Assembly (NCBI GenBank): GCA_036501845.1
Contig: DASXZO010000150.1
Coordinates: 1 to 32,997 of the forward strand
DNA length: 32,997 nucleotides
Direction: 5' to 3'
DNA from: JBBREP01 sp036501845
GTDB taxonomy: Bacteria > Actinomycetota > Acidimicrobiia > IMCC26256 > PALSA-610
Part shown: positions 31,839 through 32,997 of the stretch, in pieces
Layout of the letters: each line of letters begins with the position of its first letter
How positions within the stretch are numbered: position 1 is the stretch's first letter
Translations under genes and position numbers: made by a program
Notes under the pieces: generated by a model
What the model was told of the DNA's origin: nothing
Seen by the model: only the letters and a program-made list of their open reading frames with translations
The model's database searches: none

Positions 31839-32959
31839 CGAACATGTCGAACGTGGCGCCCATCCAGCCGTATCTCGTCCACGTCGACGATGCCGTGCTC
31901 GACGATCTGCGCGAGCGGCTCGGGCGGGCGCGACTGCCCGACGAGCTCGACGACGCGGGCTGGGATTACGGCATCCCCACCGCCTACGTGCGTGACCTCG
32001 TGGCCTATTGGCGTGACGAGTTCGACTGGCGCGCCGAGGAGACTCGGCTCAACGACTTCGACCACTTCCGCACCGACGTCGACGGGCAAGAGATTCACTT
32101 CGTGCACGCGCGGTCGCCGCGCCGCGACGCCATCCCGCTCTTGCTCACCCACGGCTGGCCCGGTTCGATCGTGGAGTTCCTCGACGCCATCCCACTGCTC
32201 ACCGACACGTTCCACGTGGTGGCCCCGTCGCTGCCCGGTTACGGGTTCTCCGCGCCGACACGTGCGCGGGGCTGGGATGTGCCGCGCATCGCCAACGCGT
32301 TCGCCGACTTGATGGCGCGGCTCGGTTACGAGCGTTACGGCGCGCAGGGTGGCGACTGGGGCGCGCAGGTGGCCACGCGTATCGGCGCGCTCGACCCGCA
32401 GCACTGCGCCGGCATCCATCTGAACATGCCGCTCGGCAAGCGCCCGGCGGAAAACGTCGAGCTGTCCGACGACGACAAGGCCGTCCTCGCCGCGCTCACC
32501 CAGTTCACGAAAGAAGAGTCGGGCTACGCGCTCGAACAGTCGACCAAGCCGCAGACCCTGGGTGTGGCGCTGAACGACTCACCGGCCGGCCTGCTCGCGT
32601 GGATCGTGGAGAAGTTCCGCACGTGGAGCGACTGCGACGGCGATCCCGAACGCGTCTTCACGCGCGATCAGTTGCTCACCAACGTCACCACCTATTGGGT
32701 GACCCAGACGATCACGTCGTCGGCCCGGCTCTACTGGGAGCACATGCACAGCGGCGATCGGCCTGACTACGTGGCCGCGCCCACCGGCGTGGCGCGCTAC
32801 CCGAAAGAGATCCTGCGTTACCCGCGGGCGTGGGTGGAGCAGGCCTACAACGTCACCTACTGGTCCGAGATGCCGCGGGGCGGTCACTTCGCGGCAATGG
32901 AGCAGCCCGACCTGTTCGCCAACGACCTCCGCACCTTCTTCACCACCCTGTCCTTTTGA
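31835..32959 (+). CDS. epoxide hydrolase (EHN domain, alpha/beta hydrolase)
   Basis: This 374-residue protein has the N-terminal epoxide hydrolase extension (residues about 10-120) and an alpha/beta hydrolase core. The oxyanion loop is HGWPGS (106-111), the nucleophile is D174 in QGGDWGAQ, and the catalytic His is H351 in PRGGHFAAMEQPD. The family opens epoxides to vicinal diols through an ester intermediate. I take the GTG at 31835 because it overlaps the P450 stop as in other gene pairs here; an ATG at 31844 is a plausible alternative. Coupling to a P450 gene fits a role in handling a P450-made epoxide. Confidence 0.93.
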   Translation: MTNMSNVAPIQPYLVHVDDAVLDDLRERLGRARLPDELDDAGWDYGIPTAYVRDLVAYWRDEFDWRAEETRLNDFDHFRTDVDGQEIHFVHARSPRRDAIPLLLTHGWPGSIVEFLDAIPLLTDTFHVVAPSLPGYGFSAPTRARGWDVPRIANAFADLMARLGYERYGAQGGDWGAQVATRIGALDPQHCAGIHLNMPLGKRPAENVELSDDDKAVLAALTQFTKEESGYALEQSTKPQTLGVALNDSPAGLLAWIVEKFRTWSDCDGDPERVFTRDQLLTNVTTYWVTQTITSSARLYWEHMHSGDRPDYVAAPTGVARYPKEILRYPRAWVEQAYNVTYWSEMPRGGHFAAMEQPDLFANDLRTFFTTLSF

Positions 32960-32969
32960 CCGGGCGTCG

Positions 32970-32994
32970 TAAAGCGTCGAATAGCGACGCTTTA
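32970..32994. terminator. hairpin terminator after epoxide hydrolase gene
   Basis: Perfect 10-bp arms TAAAGCGTCG and CGACGCTTTA flank the loop AATAG. The hairpin starts 11 bases after the epoxide hydrolase stop. Any sequence beyond 32997 is out of view. Confidence 0.75.
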
Positions 32995-32997
32995 AGA

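Overview
The window is GC-rich, densely coding DNA with frequent GTG starts and short gene overlaps. Its content is typical of a free-living high-GC actinobacterium: an F420-type luciferase-like oxidoreductase, FadE/Ltp/DUF35 gene sets, and several soluble P450s. I favour an Acidimicrobiia-like or mycobacteria-like catabolic specialist, but that is inference from gene content and no marker gene is present. I see no rRNA, tRNA, CRISPR array, transposase, phage gene or plasmid gene.

Thirty-one genes are supported, and nearly all are catabolic. Left block (1-4663, minus strand): aldehyde dehydrogenase, a DapB-fold dehydrogenase, a 3-alpha-HSD-like SDR and a P450. A divergent promoter region (4664-4885) separates it from a plus-strand run of a large/small acyl-CoA dehydrogenase pair, a Rieske oxygenase and a small conserved protein (4886-8633), closed by a perfect 20-bp-stem hairpin. 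Middle block (8708-16521): an imidazolonepropionase-like amidohydrolase facing a P450/SnoaL-like/amidohydrolase operon; a TetR/carboxymuconolactone-decarboxylase-like/SDR operon on the minus strand facing an F420-type oxidoreductase; and a stand-alone [2Fe-2S] ferredoxin. Right block (16618-28857, plus strand): acyl-CoA synthetase (apparently frameshifted), TauD-type dioxygenase, a DUF35-thiolase fusion, enoyl-CoA hydratase, quinone-reductase-like MDR, a FadD3-like ligase, a separate DUF35 protein, an Ltp-type thiolase, a second acyl-CoA dehydrogenase pair and a second crotonase. The window ends with a lipoprotein substrate-binding protein (minus) divergent from a P450/epoxide hydrolase operon (plus).

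Taken together the genes fit import, hydroxylation (three P450s, a Rieske oxygenase, a TauD enzyme), alcohol and aldehyde oxidation, CoA activation, and beta-oxidation or retro-aldol side-chain removal of a bulky alicyclic or branched substrate such as a steroid, terpenoid or alicyclic acid. The actual substrate cannot be read from the sequence. No canonical steroid-ring cleavage gene is in the window.

The most interesting unexplained structure is regulatory. A 15-bp imperfect palindrome, GRRAA-N5-YTYYC, usually preceded by GC, recurs at seven positions in six promoter regions, which suggests that most of these operons form one regulon; the TetR protein encoded at 13009-13698 is a candidate for its regulator. 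Two families of near-identical leader repeats sit directly before start codons, and a two-copy hairpin element sits directly after stop codons.
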